Part shown: positions 35,550 through 45,253 of the stretch, piece after piece | How positions within the stretch are numbered: position 1 is the stretch's first letter | Layout: the number at the start of each line of letters is the position of its first letter | Assembly (NCBI RefSeq): GCF_007677725.1 | Contig: NZ_VEDF01000004.1 | Coordinates: 62,001-126,000 of the forward strand | Source of the DNA: Pseudomonas sp. URMO17WK12:I11 | Lineage (GTDB): Bacteria; Pseudomonadota; Gammaproteobacteria; Pseudomonadales; Pseudomonadaceae | Length of the DNA stretch: 64,000 nucleotides | Reading direction: 5' to 3' | Translations under genes and position numbers: made by a program | The notes under the pieces: generated by a model | What the model was told of the DNA's origin: nothing | What the model saw: only the letters and a program-made list of their open reading frames with translations | The model's database searches: none

Positions 35550-35642
35550 TAGCAATCTCGTGAAACGAAACGGACGTAAAGCCAACCGCAGCAGCGAGCC
35601 GTCCTGGCCGGCGCTGCGGATCGCCTGGGCGCGAGCGATGCT

Positions 35643-36461
35643 TCAGCTGAATTTGCCACTGATGTAGTCACTGGTCAGCTGTTCGCGCGGGCTCTGGAAG
35701 ATTTGCGTGGTCGGGCCCATTTCCACCAGGTAGCCGGTACGGGTGCCCTGGGAGATGTCCACCGAAAAGAACGCGGTGGTGTCGGCCACGCGGATCGCCT
35801 GCTGCATGTTGTGCGTGACCAGGGCGATGGTGTAGTCCTTCTTCAGCTCGACCATCAGCTCTTCCACCCGACGCGTGGCGATGGGGTCCAATGCCGAGCA
35901 AGGCTCGTCGAGCAACAGCACTTCCGGCTCGGTGGCGATGGCGCGGGCGATGCACAGGCGTTGCTGTTGACCACCGGAGAGCGACAGGCCGCTGACCTTG
36001 AGCTTGTCCTTGACCTCGTCCCACAGCGCAGCGCCCTGCAGCGCATGCTTGACCCGGTCGCCGATGTCGCCCTTGTAGCGATTCAGGCGCAGTCCGAAGG
36101 CCACATTATCGAAGATGCTCATCGAGAATGGGTTGGGCTGCTGGAACACCATGCCGATGTAGCGGCGCACCACCACCGGGTCGACGCCCTTGCCATAGAC
36201 ATCCTGACCGAGGAAGTGCACATGGCCTTCGAAGCGGAAGCCTTTGACCAGGTCATTCATGCGGTTGAGGCTGCGCAGCACGGTACTCTTGCCGCAGCCA
36301 GACGGCCCGATGAAACCGGTGATCTCGTTCTTGCGGATCGGTACGTGGCTGTCGCGTACCGCCATGAAGTTGCCGTAGAAGATCTTGTCCAGCTTGCAAT
36401 CCATGACAATCGGCGCTTCGCTGACCAAGGGAGCGGCTCTTTGCGCTGTTGATACGTTCAC
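35643..36461 (-). CDS. pstB: Phosphate ABC transporter ATP-binding protein
   Basis: 272 residues. Walker [12 protein letters not shown]-loop FQQPNPF, signature LSGGQQQR, Walker [13 protein letters not shown] and H-loop VTHNMQQA. It powers the Pst high-affinity phosphate importer at the inner-membrane face. The start is GTG, 17 bases after the pstA stop, with AGAGAG upstream. The N-terminal 20 residues before [11 protein letters not shown] are longer than some PstB, but usual in this genus. No phoU follows. Confidence 0.92.
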   Translation of the reverse strand: MNVSTAQRAAPLVSEAPIVMDCKLDKIFYGNFMAVRDSHVPIRKNEITGFIGPSGCGKSTVLRSLNRMNDLVKGFRFEGHVHFLGQDVYGKGVDPVVVRRYIGMVFQQPNPFSMSIFDNVAFGLRLNRYKGDIGDRVKHALQGAALWDEVKDKLKVSGLSLSGGQQQRLCIARAIATEPEVLLLDEPCSALDPIATRRVEELMVELKKDYTIALVTHNMQQAIRVADTTAFFSVDISQGTRTGYLVEMGPTTQIFQSPREQLTSDYISGKFS

Positions 36462-36478
36462 GGTCGAATGCTCTCTTT

Positions 36479-37372
36479 TCAGTACTTTGGCTTGCCGAAG
36501 ATACGGCTAAGAATGTTCACCACCAGCACGATCATCACCAATACCAGCGAGGCCGCCCAGGCGAGCTCCAGTTGGTTGTCGAACGGCATGCCGGAGAAGT
36601 TGTAGATCAGCACGGCAAGCGATGCCGTGGGGTTCATCACGGCCAGGCTGCCGTCGTGGTAGATCCAGTAGTTGCTGAACAGGGCGGTGAACAGCAGCGG
36701 CGCCGTCTCACCCGCAGCGCGGGCCACGGCCAGCATGACCCCGGTCAGGATCGCCGGCATGCCGGTCGGCAGGATGATCTTCCAGATCACCTGGGCACGC
36801 GTGCAGCCCATGCCGTAGGCGGCGTCTTTCATGATCTTGGGCACCATCTTCATCGCCTCTTCGGCGGTCAGCACCACGATCGGCAGCATCAGCACCGCCA
36901 GCGCCACGCCGCCGGCCGGGGCCGAATAGCTGCCGGTGGTCATCACCACCAGGGCGTAGGCGAACACCCCCGCCAAAATCGACGGCAAGCCGGTGAGCAT
37001 CTTGGCAGCGAAGCGCGAGGCGTTGGCCAACTTGCTGTCCGGGCCCAGCTCGGCGAGGAAGATCGCCGCGAGAATCCCCACCGGCACGGCGATGGCAGCG
37101 GCGATGCCAACCATGACGAAAGTACCGGCCATGGCATTGCCAAAGCCACCGCCCAGCTCGAAACCGGTTGGCGGCAATTCGGTGAACACTTCAAGGCTCA
37201 GACGCGCGCCGCCGCGGGTGATCAGCATGTAGAGCACCGAGATCAGCGGCACACTGGCCAGCAGGGCCACGCACCAGACCATGGTGGTCAGCAGCAAGCT
37301 GCGCAGCGCACGACCCTCGAAGCGGCGCTGCAAGCTGGGCAAGGCGGCCGTGGCCGCAGTGAGATTGGTCAT
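36479..37372 (-). CDS. pstA: Phosphate ABC transporter permease PstA
   Basis: 297 residues, six membrane helices, with the binding-protein-transport permease loop [19 protein letters not shown] that contacts PstB. The [24 protein letters not shown] helix and [11 protein letters not shown] are typical of PstA. Its ATG overlaps the TAA of pstC by one base (TAATG). Second permease of the pstSCAB operon. Confidence 0.9.
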   Translation of the reverse strand: MTNLTAATAALPSLQRRFEGRALRSLLLTTMVWCVALLASVPLISVLYMLITRGGARLSLEVFTELPPTGFELGGGFGNAMAGTFVMVGIAAAIAVPVGILAAIFLAELGPDSKLANASRFAAKMLTGLPSILAGVFAYALVVMTTGSYSAPAGGVALAVLMLPIVVLTAEEAMKMVPKIMKDAAYGMGCTRAQVIWKIILPTGMPAILTGVMLAVARAAGETAPLLFTALFSNYWIYHDGSLAVMNPTASLAVLIYNFSGMPFDNQLELAWAASLVLVMIVLVVNILSRIFGKPKY

Positions 37373-38337
37373 TATTTATTCCCCCGCTGGGCGTAAAGCA
37401 TGATCAGCGACCCGAAGACATTCACCAGCAAGGTGATGAACATCAGCACCAAAGCGGCGTACATCAACACCTCGACCTCGTTCGGACCGGCTTCCGGGAA
37501 GTTCAGCGCCAACAGTGCTGCCAGCGTATTGGCTGGAGCGAACAGCGACAGGGTGATGGTGTTGGCGTTGCCGACCAGCATCGCCAGGGCCATGGTTTCG
37601 CCCAGCGCCCGGCCCAGGCCCAGCACCAGCGAGCCGAAGATGCCGGTGGCCGCCGACGGCAGCATGACCTTGAGGATGGCTTCCCAATGGGTGGTGCCCA
37701 TGCCATAGGCGGCCTGCTTGGTTTTCATCGGCACGCTGGTCAGCGCGTCTTGTGAAACTGCGGCAATGGTCGGCAGGATCATGATCGCCAGCACCAGCGC
37801 TGCCGGCAGCAGGCCGGGGCCGCTCAGGGAGGTACTGAAGAACGGAATCCAGCCCAGCTCGCTGTTCAGCCATGCGGTCAGCGGGCGAATGGCCGGAATG
37901 ACCACGTAGATGCCCCACAGGCCGTAGACCACGCTGGGGATGGCGGCGAGCAACTCGACGACGGTGCGAAACACGGCGGCGAGTTTCGCGGGCAAGAAGT
38001 CCTGGGTGAGGAAGATGGCCATGCTGGCGCCGAAGAACCCGGCGATCACCAAGGCGATGAGCGCGCTGTACAGCGTGCCCCAGATGGCAGGCAAGATACC
38101 GTACTTGCCTTGGTTGACATCCCAGACACTGCCGAACAGCACGTCGAAACCGTGCTTTTCCATGCCTGGCAAGGCTTTGCGACCTACTTCGTAGACCAGC
38201 GCGAAGACCAGGGCGAGAATCAGTACCACACCGATACGTGCAAGCGCACGGAACGTGCGATCTACCAGGAAGTCCTTGGCAGACGGCGGCTGGCACGCTG
38301 AGTCTGGGTTGTCCGGGATGGCGAAAGGTGTGTTCAT
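37372..38337 (-). CDS. pstC: Phosphate ABC transporter permease PstC
   Basis: 321 residues. Six membrane helices and the coupling loop KQAAYGMGTTHWEAILKVML. The GSVWDVNQGKYGILPAIWGT periplasmic segment is characteristic of PstC. ATG 38337 is preferred to an upstream frame opening at 38412 that overlaps pstS. Coupled to pstA by a one-base overlap. Confidence 0.9.
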   Translation of the reverse strand: MNTPFAIPDNPDSACQPPSAKDFLVDRTFRALARIGVVLILALVFALVYEVGRKALPGMEKHGFDVLFGSVWDVNQGKYGILPAIWGTLYSALIALVIAGFFGASMAIFLTQDFLPAKLAAVFRTVVELLAAIPSVVYGLWGIYVVIPAIRPLTAWLNSELGWIPFFSTSLSGPGLLPAALVLAIMILPTIAAVSQDALTSVPMKTKQAAYGMGTTHWEAILKVMLPSAATGIFGSLVLGLGRALGETMALAMLVGNANTITLSLFAPANTLAALLALNFPEAGPNEVEVLMYAALVLMFITLLVNVFGSLIMLYAQRGNK

Positions 38338-38408
38338 GGGCTGGTTCCGAGACGTTGGGCAAACACTTGCGGCGCGGCGACTGCACCACACCGCAAGCGC
38401 CTCAGGTA

Positions 38409-39437
38409 TCACTGAATGCTTTGCGACGCTTTACGCACTTGCTCGACAACCGACGGTGGCAGCGGGATGTAGCCCATCGAGTCGGCGATCTTCTGACCCT
38501 CGGTCAGGCTGTACTCGACCATGTCGCGCATGGCTTTGGCCTTGGCCGGGTTGCCGTTGTCCTTGCGGAAGATCATCCAGGTGTACGAGGTGATCGGGTA
38601 GGACTTGGCGCCTTCCGGGTCCGGCAGCGTGGCGACGAGGTTTTCCGGCATCTGCACTGCAGCGAGCGCCTCGGCGCCGCTTTCGGCATTCGGCACCACG
38701 TAGTGGCCGGCCTTGTTCTGCAACTGCGCGAAATCCACCTTGGCCAGTTTGGCGAAGCCGTATTCGATGTAGCCAATGGCGCCCGGCGTCTGGCGCACGG
38801 TGGCGGTCACGCCGTCGTTCTTGGGCGACTTGATGAATTTGTCGGTGGCCGGCCAGTTCACGGTGTTGCCCTCGCCCAGCGCAGCCTTGAAGTCAGGGTT
38901 GATCGCCGACAGGTGCTTGGTGAAGACCGCATTGGTGCCGCTGGAGTCGGCGCGCACGACGACGGTGATCGGCATGGCCGGCAGCTTCAGCTCAGGGTTG
39001 GCGGCGGCAATCTTCGGGTCGTTCCATTGGGTGATCTTGCCCAGGAAGATGTTCGAATACACCTCGCGCGGCAGCTTCAGGCCCTTCGGGTTGCCTGGCA
39101 AGTTGTAAGCCAGGACGATCTCGCCTGCGGTCATGGGCAGCAACTGCACACCTTCGCTGACCTTGGCGATGTCCGCTTCGCTCATGGCCGAGTCGCTGGC
39201 GGCGAAATCGACGGTCTTGTTCAGAAAGTCCTGAACACCGGCGCCGCTACCTTTGGACTGGTAGTCGACGGTGACGCCATCGGTCTTTTTACTGAAGTCC
39301 TTGAACCAGGTCAGGTAGATCGGTGCAGGGAAGCTTGCCCCGGAACCGGTCAAGCGTACGTTCTCAGCGGCGAAGGCCGAAGTGGCACTCAGCGAAACGG
39401 CAACGGCAAGTGCAGCAGACTTCATCAGGCGTATCAT
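38409..39437 (-). CDS. pstS: Periplasmic phosphate-binding protein
   Basis: 342 residues with a signal peptide cleaved after SATSAFA. Phosphate-binding loops TGSGASFPAP, KGSGAG and VRADSSGTN are the PstS signature. ATG 39437 has GGAGCGC seven bases upstream; the long frame to 39653 is not real. The PHO box at 39484-39501 lies 47 bases upstream. The set is pstSCAB without phoU, like the second phosphate transporter of P. putida. Confidence 0.92.
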   Translation of the reverse strand: MIRLMKSAALAVAVSLSATSAFAAENVRLTGSGASFPAPIYLTWFKDFSKKTDGVTVDYQSKGSGAGVQDFLNKTVDFAASDSAMSEADIAKVSEGVQLLPMTAGEIVLAYNLPGNPKGLKLPREVYSNIFLGKITQWNDPKIAAANPELKLPAMPITVVVRADSSGTNAVFTKHLSAINPDFKAALGEGNTVNWPATDKFIKSPKNDGVTATVRQTPGAIGYIEYGFAKLAKVDFAQLQNKAGHYVVPNAESGAEALAAVQMPENLVATLPDPEGAKSYPITSYTWMIFRKDNGNPAKAKAMRDMVEYSLTEGQKIADSMGYIPLPPSVVEQVRKASQSIQ

Positions 39438-39483
39438 GGGAAAAGCGCTCCGTGTGATGGCCGGCACACTTTGCAGCAGCTGT

Positions 39484-39501
39484 GTTACAGCTTTGTGACT
39501 A
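39484..39501 (-). promoter_or_regulatory. PHO box of pstSCAB
   Basis: Read on the minus strand, TAGTCAC-AAAG-CTGTAAC, two 7-base repeats with a 4-base spacer, close to CTGTCAT-N4-CTGTCAT bound by PhoB. Both repeats match five to six of seven positions. It is correctly placed upstream of pstS. That PhoB binds is inference. Confidence 0.65.
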
Positions 39502-39670
39502 TTGAGTGGCACTGCCGGCAATGCTGGTTCGATGCGTGCAAGCGTCGCCCCTGGAGCAAGGGTCCGCAGAGGCTGCGTGCGAATCATGGAACCGCCGCGG
39601 CGCCCTGCCCTCCCATCTTCATGCAGGGCGAACGGCGCCCTGTTGTTCCACATCTGGAGGACTGGCTCGC

Positions 39671-40363
39671 ATGAAAAAAATCCTGATGGTGCTTACCTCA
39701 CATGATCAGCTCGGTGACACCGGCAAGAAAACCGGCTTCTGGCTCGAAGAGTTCGCGGCACCCTACTATGTGTTTCTCGACGCCGGCGCCGACGTGACCC
39801 TGGCCTCGCCCAAGGGCGGTCAGCCACCGCTGGACCCCAAGAGCGACGAAGCCGATGCCCAGACCGAGTTTACCAAGCGCTTCGCCAGCGATACCGAGGG
39901 CCAGATGGCCCTGGCCGACACCGTGCCCCTGGGTGAAATCGACCCTTACGACTTCGATGCAGTGTTTTATCCCGGTGGCCACGGGCCGCTGTGGGATTTG
40001 GCCGAAGACACTGACTCGAAGACCTTGCTCGAAGCCTTCTACGCCTCCAACAAGCCCATAGCGGCGGTGTGTCACGCACCTGGCGTGCTCAAGCACGTCA
40101 TGGCGCCTGATGGCCATCCGGTGGTCAAGGGCAAGCGGGTAACCGGCTTCACCAACACTGAAGAACAGGCCGTGGGCTTGACCGAGATCGTGCCCTTCCT
40201 GGTAGAGGATATGCTCAAGGCCAAGGGCGGCGACTACTCCAAGGCAGCCGACTGGGCCAGCTATGTGGTCGAAGACGGGCATCTGATCACCGGACAGAAT
40301 CCTGCTTCGTCACAGGCGGTGGCCGAGGCGCTGCTCAAGCGCCTGGAAGCTGAAAACGCCTAG
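39671..40363 (+). CDS. DJ-1/Hsp31-type glutamine-amidotransferase-like protein
   Basis: 230 residues in the Hsp31/YDR533c group: GFWLEEFAAPYYVF at the N-terminus, ASPKGGQPPLDP, then the nucleophile elbow AAVCHAPGVL with catalytic cysteine. Members act as glutathione-independent glyoxalase III or as chaperones. TGGAGG lies ten bases before the ATG. The pstS promoter is divergent from this gene, so its expression could be affected by the PHO box. The second DJ-1 protein of the window is at 30380. Confidence 0.85.
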   Translation: MKKILMVLTSHDQLGDTGKKTGFWLEEFAAPYYVFLDAGADVTLASPKGGQPPLDPKSDEADAQTEFTKRFASDTEGQMALADTVPLGEIDPYDFDAVFYPGGHGPLWDLAEDTDSKTLLEAFYASNKPIAAVCHAPGVLKHVMAPDGHPVVKGKRVTGFTNTEEQAVGLTEIVPFLVEDMLKAKGGDYSKAADWASYVVEDGHLITGQNPASSQAVAEALLKRLEAENA

Positions 40364-40402
40364 CGCTTGCGCCTGGGCCTGGCCTGCGCACCGCCGAACC
40401 AT

Positions 40403-40445
40403 GGCCGGTGCGAGGCCGCCTCGGCGACAGGCTCGCGAACCGGCC
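40403..40445. repeat. REP-like hairpin
   Basis: GGCCGGT-GCGAG on the left pairs with CTCGC-GA-ACCGGCC on the right (two-base bulge), enclosing an inner GCCG/CGGC stem. The layout is that of the intergenic REP palindromes of Pseudomonas. It lies between the Hsp31-like gene and the dehydrogenase; no T-run, so termination is not implied. Confidence 0.45.
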
Positions 40446-40540
40446 CTGACCATTGGCCAAGTTCGCCTGAACTTTACCCTCGCAAATGCCTTCCCCTGCA
40501 TACACTGTCTAAACCGACACGCACTGCAGGAGATCAGTCC

Positions 40541-41749
40541 ATGAGAGCTTTGACCTATCACGGCGCCCAGGATGTCAGGGTCGACACCGTACCTGATCCG
40601 AAGATCCAGGCTGACGACGACATCATTTTGCGAGTGACCGCTACCGCCATTTGCGGCTCCGATCTGCACCTGTATCACGGCAAGATTCCGCAGACCGAGT
40701 CAGGCGATATCTTTGGCCATGAGTTCATGGGCATCGTCGAGGAGACCGGCCGCGGCGTCACCAACGTGCAAGTCGGTGATCGCGTGGTGATCCCATTCGT
40801 CATCGCCTGCGGCAGTTGCTTCTTCTGCCAGCTCGATCAGTTCGCTGCCTGCGAAACCACCAACACTGGCCGCGGCGCGATCATCAACAAGAAAGCGGTG
40901 CCCCCGGGTGCCGCACTGTTCGGCTACAGCCACCTCTACGGCGGCGTACCTGGCGGACAAGCCGATTACGTGCGGGTGCCAAAGGCCAACGTAGGCCCGT
41001 TCAAGGTGCCCACCTCGCTGGCGGACGACAAAGTGCTGTTTCTCTCGGATATCCTGCCCACCGCCTGGCAGGCGGTGACCAATGCCCAGGTCGGGCAAGG
41101 CTCCAAGCTCGCGATTTATGGCGCCGGTCCAGTGGGTCTGCTCAGCGCCGCCTGCGCCCGCATGCTCGGCGCCCAGACGATCTTCATGGTCGATGATAAC
41201 GAGCACCGCCTGGCTTACGCCCGTGATGCCTACGGCGTGGTGCCGATCAACTTCGACGAAGATGACGACCCGGCAGACAGCATCATTCGCCTGACGCCGG
41301 GTATGCGCGGTGTCGATGCGGTCATCGATGCGGTCGGCTTCGAAGCCAAGGGCAGTACCACCGAGTCGGTACTGACTGCGTTGAAGATCGAGGGCAGTAG
41401 CGGCAAGGCGCTGCGTCAGAGCATCGCTGCTGTGCGCCGGGGTGGGGTAGTCAGCGTCCCGGGTGTATACGCGGGCTTCATCCACGCCTTCATGTTCGGC
41501 GACGCCTTCGACAAGGGCCTTACGTTCAAGATGGGTCAGACCCACGTGCAGAAGTTCTTGCCTGAATTGCTCGAACATATCGAAGCCGGACGCTTGCAGC
41601 CAGAGTTGATCGTCACCCACCGCCTGGCGCTCGAGGAAGCGGCAATGGGCTACAAGATGTTCGACCAGAAGCGTGACAACTGTCGCAAGGTAATACTTGT
41701 TCCGGGTGCAGCAGCGGGCACTATGGGCGGCGATGCGCCGCTGCCCTAG
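40541..41749 (+). CDS. Zinc-dependent alcohol dehydrogenase, formaldehyde-dehydrogenase-like
   Basis: 402 residues. Catalytic zinc site from [16 protein letters not shown] and D/E residues; structural zinc cysteines [15 protein letters not shown]; Rossmann motif [11 protein letters not shown]. The extended length and the [10 protein letters not shown] and [14 protein letters not shown] stretches match the glutathione-independent formaldehyde-dehydrogenase-type subgroup rather than simple alcohol dehydrogenases. Likely oxidises aldehyde hydrates or alcohols with NAD. AGGAG precedes ATG 40541. Monocistronic. Confidence 0.85.
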   Translation: MRALTYHGAQDVRVDTVPDPKIQADDDIILRVTATAICGSDLHLYHGKIPQTESGDIFGHEFMGIVEETGRGVTNVQVGDRVVIPFVIACGSCFFCQLDQFAACETTNTGRGAIINKKAVPPGAALFGYSHLYGGVPGGQADYVRVPKANVGPFKVPTSLADDKVLFLSDILPTAWQAVTNAQVGQGSKLAIYGAGPVGLLSAACARMLGAQTIFMVDDNEHRLAYARDAYGVVPINFDEDDDPADSIIRLTPGMRGVDAVIDAVGFEAKGSTTESVLTALKIEGSSGKALRQSIAAVRRGGVVSVPGVYAGFIHAFMFGDAFDKGLTFKMGQTHVQKFLPELLEHIEAGRLQPELIVTHRLALEEAAMGYKMFDQKRDNCRKVILVPGAAAGTMGGDAPLP

Positions 41750-41797
41750 CAGGCGCGTGAACATCGGCCTGAAGGCTGGCTCTGCGCAGGCAGGTCT

Positions 41798-42322
41798 TCA
41801 GGCCAGTTGTATGAATACCGCATAGCCGCCCAGCACGACCCAGAACACCAGGAAGATCCAGGGCGTGCGCAGCGAGAACAACAACGACTTGCGATGCCCG
41901 GCTTGTGAGGTTTCAGTCTCGCTGAACAGCGGCGACTCATCATAAGCCAGGCCCATCAACGGCTCGCTGCGCAGCAGGTTGCTTTGCTTGAGCTGCCAGT
42001 GCTCGATGATCTTGTAGGCCGCGCGAATGCCAGGCCAGGCGTTGAGCGAACTCAACACACCCAACAGCGCCAGAAACGGCGGGACCACGAGGGTGAACAT
42101 CTCGCCCCAACTCTGATTCAGGTTGCTCATGGCCGAAACGAAGGCAATTACCAGAAACGACTGCGCCGCCAGATAAGCATCGGTACGGTTGGCCAGAATA
42201 CTCGTTTCGTACTGAATTTCACTGCGATAGAAATCCAGCCGCTCTTTGGGCGAACCGAACATCCGTGCGTTGTGCTCGGTAATTTCATGTTCGGGCGTGG
42301 TGGGCGTGATGATGCGCGGCAC
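41798..42322 (-). CDS. Membrane protein, unknown function
   Basis: 174 residues. A soluble N-terminal helix region (SPKERLDFYRSEIQYETSIL), a pair of membrane helices around FLVIAFVSAMSNL and LVVPPFLALLGVLSSL, an acidic loop and a third helix PWIFLVFWVVLGGYAVF at the end. GTG 42322 has AGGAGTCAGTTGC in front and is preferred to ATG 42262. I cannot name a family. Possibly starts a cotranscribed set with the two genes upstream on the same strand. Confidence 0.6.
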   Translation of the reverse strand: MPRIITPTTPEHEITEHNARMFGSPKERLDFYRSEIQYETSILANRTDAYLAAQSFLVIAFVSAMSNLNQSWGEMFTLVVPPFLALLGVLSSLNAWPGIRAAYKIIEHWQLKQSNLLRSEPLMGLAYDESPLFSETETSQAGHRKSLLFSLRTPWIFLVFWVVLGGYAVFIQLA

Positions 42323-42381
42323 GCAACTGACTCCTGAGTTCACTGACCGAAGGCTGGAGCCGCAACGCGGCCCCGCTTCAA

Positions 42382-42540
42382 TCAAGGTTTATGCTGCCCC
42401 TTGCCACGGGCGGCCTGCTGGGCAGTGGAGTCGCGCGCGGTTCCTGCGGAGCCATCCGGGCGCTCGGCGTCATTGTCACGCTCCTGCTCCCCGGTGGTTT
42501 TCGCCTGCTCCACCACTTTCTGCTGATCTTTGCTCGACAT
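42382..42540 (-). CDS. Small hydrophilic protein (52 residues)
   Basis: Begins MSSKDQQKVVEQAKTTGEQE, very rich in Gln, Ala, Asp and Arg, no hydrophobic stretch; ends ARGKGQHKP. AGGAGTCCGCGAGC precedes the ATG. It lies 12 bases after the next upstream gene's stop and is likely its operon partner. It resembles desiccation- or stress-type disordered proteins; function unknown. Confidence 0.6.
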   Translation of the reverse strand: MSSKDQQKVVEQAKTTGEQERDNDAERPDGSAGTARDSTAQQAARGKGQHKP

Positions 42541-42552
42541 GCTCGCGGACTC

Positions 42553-42786
42553 CTAGCCTTTGCTGTGTTCAGGTGAAGACGGACCGGTCCCGCGCTTGAT
42601 TCCTCGCGGTCCCATGATCCCCCAGATCGCCAGTCCAACCACCGGCAACGCCAGTAACAGCACGGCCCAGAGCACCTTGGTTGCTTCAGACTTGTCACTG
42701 CGAAACACGCTGACGATGGCCCATATATCGACCAGCAAAATGATCGCGGCCACCGCGATCCAGAAATACGTCACAGGCTCAGTCAT
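42553..42786 (-). CDS. PLDc_N-type small membrane protein
   Basis: 77 residues, two membrane helices (FWIAVAAIILLVDIWAIVSV and VLWAVLLLALPVVGLAIWGI) separated by SDKSEATK, then MGPRGIKRGT. The arrangement matches the phospholipase-D-nuclease N-terminal transmembrane family, small proteins without nuclease part. ATG 42786 has AGAGGAG eight bases upstream; a GTG three codons earlier is less likely. Confidence 0.75.
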   Translation of the reverse strand: MTEPVTYFWIAVAAIILLVDIWAIVSVFRSDKSEATKVLWAVLLLALPVVGLAIWGIMGPRGIKRGTGPSSPEHSKG

Positions 42787-42896
42787 GACCGCCACTCCTC
42801 TTCACCAGTTGATGGACCGCTGGACGACGCGGCCCCTTACTACTAGGGAAGCCTGCGCGGCGCACAAAGTTCAGGTGAACTTACTTCCCTGCGCGC

Positions 42897-43190
42897 TCAT
42901 GCTTCTGGCGCGGCAGTGGAAAACTTCTTCACATCGATCGGCGGTGCAACGAACTCCGGCCCCTGGCCCGACACCCGCCAGCGCACATTGGCCAGGCCAT
43001 AGCGCTCGGCCATCGGACGGCTGACCTTCTTGATCTTGTGCTGGCCGAAGCGCGGAATGATTCCGACCCCCGCATCGCAGCTGGCCCAGTGCCACGCCTC
43101 GGCGTTGTCCATACGCTCAAAGCGGATGATGAACGTGCGAAATTCACCGCGAAGTTCATACTCGATAACGTACAACTGCTGTCCTGCCAT
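42897..43190 (-). CDS. Conserved hypothetical protein
   Basis: 97 residues. N-terminal strand pair LYVIEYELRGEFRTFIIRFE and WHWASCDAGVGIIP, then a basic stretch and GPEFVAPPIDVKKF. Soluble, no signal. GGAGGTGTGACCA is a strong ribosome site. I recall relatives only in Pseudomonas; function unknown. Confidence 0.6.
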   Translation of the reverse strand: MAGQQLYVIEYELRGEFRTFIIRFERMDNAEAWHWASCDAGVGIIPRFGQHKIKKVSRPMAERYGLANVRWRVSGQGPEFVAPPIDVKKFSTAAPEA

Positions 43191-43353
43191 TGGTCACACC
43201 TCCATCAATTCACGCTAATGGAGCAGGCAATGCAGCAAAAGATTCAGTTATTTTGACCAATTGGTCATGCCCCCGCCCAGCGCAGCTGTGCTTGCCGAAC
43301 TCCACGCGCCACCGATGAGTCCCAACAGGACAATTGGTCGCGCAGGCATTACG

Positions 43354-45171
43354 ATGAATCACCCTTGGATGGACTCCCCGCAACACGGCGAACCTCAGCG
43401 CGACGATGGCGGCTGGCTACTATTGGAGCACTATGCAGCGCTAGGCGATGGCCGCTCGGTGGCGTTAATCGGTCTGGACGGTTCGATCGACTGGTGGTGC
43501 GTCCCGCACATGGACTCGCCGCCGTTGTTCGACCGGCTGCTGTCTCCGCGCACGGGTGGTTTCTTCGCCATCACCCCGAGCCAGCCCTACACGACCGAGC
43601 GGCGCTACCTGCCTGACAGCAACGTCCTGGAGACCGTGTTCATCACCGATCACGGTCGCGCGCGTTTGACCGAATCGCTCAACAGCGGCCCTGCGGGACG
43701 GCTGCCTTGGGCGGAATTGGCCAGGCGCCTCGAGGGTATCGAAGGCCAGGTCGCCTTCGACATCGCCATCGATTTTGGCACTCAGGCCGACACGGTCAGC
43801 CCTTACCTGGCGCCCAACGACAACGGCTGCGTATTCCATGCCGGACGGATACTCGGCATGTTCTTGCACGATCAGCAGTTGCACGTGGAGCGCAAGGACG
43901 ATATGGGTGTACGTGCCCGCGCGGTCGTCAGCGCCGGGCAACGCACCGTGCTGGCGCTGATCGCCGGGCAAGACGAACCTTTGGTGGTGCCACCTCTGAG
44001 CCTGGTCGACGCGCGCATCGACGGCTCCGACCGCGAGTGGCGCCAGTGGTCGCAGAGCTTGATCTATGAGGGCCCGTACAAGGCCTTGGTGGTGCGTAAT
44101 GCGTTGGCCCTCAAGCTGCTGTTGTCGTCACCCAGCGGCTCAATAATGGCCGCCGCAACCACTTCGCTGCCAGAACGCATCGGCGGTAGCAAGAACTACG
44201 ACTACCGCTTCGCCTGGGTTCGCGACGCCAGCTACACCATCGAAGCGTTTCTCGGCATCGGTGCCCAACCGGAGGCCAAGGCCGCGTTCACCTGGCTGCT
44301 GCGGCGGCTCGGTGAACACGGCGCTCAGGTGTTCTATACCCTGGCCGGCGCCGTTGGCGATTGTACGCGCTCGGTGGATTTGCCTGGCTACAAGCACTCC
44401 CCGCCGGTCGTCGGCAATGATGCTCGCGATCAGCTGCAACACGGCGTATTCGGGGATATCTTCGAAACGGCGCGCTGCTTCATCGACAGCGGCAATATTC
44501 TCGACGCACCTAGCGCCAGCATTCTTTCGCGCTTGGCCGACCAGTGCGCCGATAACTGGCGTCTGCCTGACTCGGGAATTTGGGAATTGCCGCAAACGCA
44601 GCACTACACGATGTCCAAGATCAGCTGCTGGCAGGCGCTGAGCCGGGCGATCGAGCTGGCTGACGGCGGCCATCTGCCGACCACTTGCCGGGAGCGCTGG
44701 GAGCGCGAGCGTGCTCGTGTCGAACAGTGGATCGAACAGCATTGCTGGAGCGAGACGCGCCAGGCCTACCTGTTCTACCCCGGCAGCGACCGGCTGGACG
44801 CTTCCATCACCCTGGCCGTGCGCTTTGGCTACCCGCATCAGACGCGGCTGCGCAGTACCTTGGAGGCAGTTCAGGCAGAGCTTGCTGCCGGGGCGTTCCA
44901 CTATCGCTACAGCGGCGCCGCCGAGGAAGAAGGCTGCTTCCTCGCCTGCACGTTCTGGCTCATCGAAGCTTGGGCAGTGCTGGGCGAACGTTCACGCGCC
45001 GAGACCGACTACCTGAAGGCGCTGCAAGGTTTGCGTCACGGCGTGGGCATCTATGCCGAGATGATCGACCCCGGCACCGGCAACTATCTTGGCAACTTGC
45101 CGCAAGGCCTCACTCATCTGGCTGCGCTACGCGCAGCCCTGGCCTTGGGTGGCTGCGTACCGATACGCTGA
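43354..45171 (+). CDS. Glycoside hydrolase family 15 protein (glucoamylase/trehalase-like)
   Basis: 605 residues, the size of bacterial GH15 enzymes. N-terminal beta-sandwich with YAALGDGRSVALIGLDGSIDWWC, then the (alpha/alpha)6 barrel; general acid in DSGIWELPQTQHYTMSK and general base region EEEGCFLACTFWLIEAW. Members hydrolyse alpha-glucosides, including trehalose. The absence of a signal peptide means cytoplasmic action. ATG 43354 is chosen because the conserved part begins 20 residues later; the frame is open from a TTG at 43261. Trehalose turnover would fit an osmotic-stress setting. Confidence 0.85.
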   Translation: MNHPWMDSPQHGEPQRDDGGWLLLEHYAALGDGRSVALIGLDGSIDWWCVPHMDSPPLFDRLLSPRTGGFFAITPSQPYTTERRYLPDSNVLETVFITDHGRARLTESLNSGPAGRLPWAELARRLEGIEGQVAFDIAIDFGTQADTVSPYLAPNDNGCVFHAGRILGMFLHDQQLHVERKDDMGVRARAVVSAGQRTVLALIAGQDEPLVVPPLSLVDARIDGSDREWRQWSQSLIYEGPYKALVVRNALALKLLLSSPSGSIMAAATTSLPERIGGSKNYDYRFAWVRDASYTIEAFLGIGAQPEAKAAFTWLLRRLGEHGAQVFYTLAGAVGDCTRSVDLPGYKHSPPVVGNDARDQLQHGVFGDIFETARCFIDSGNILDAPSASILSRLADQCADNWRLPDSGIWELPQTQHYTMSKISCWQALSRAIELADGGHLPTTCRERWERERARVEQWIEQHCWSETRQAYLFYPGSDRLDASITLAVRFGYPHQTRLRSTLEAVQAELAAGAFHYRYSGAAEEEGCFLACTFWLIEAWAVLGERSRAETDYLKALQGLRHGVGIYAEMIDPGTGNYLGNLPQGLTHLAALRAALALGGCVPIR

Positions 45172-45253
45172 TCAGCTGTTTTGAACCATGCCGTTTGCCC
45201 CACGCTCAATGCTTGGCAACCGTGATTTTTTCCAGCCCATGAAGAGGTGCTCC

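Noticed and set aside
40700..41764. 354-codon ORF opposite the alcohol dehydrogenase
   Set aside because: Antisense shadow of a gene with full zinc and Rossmann motifs.
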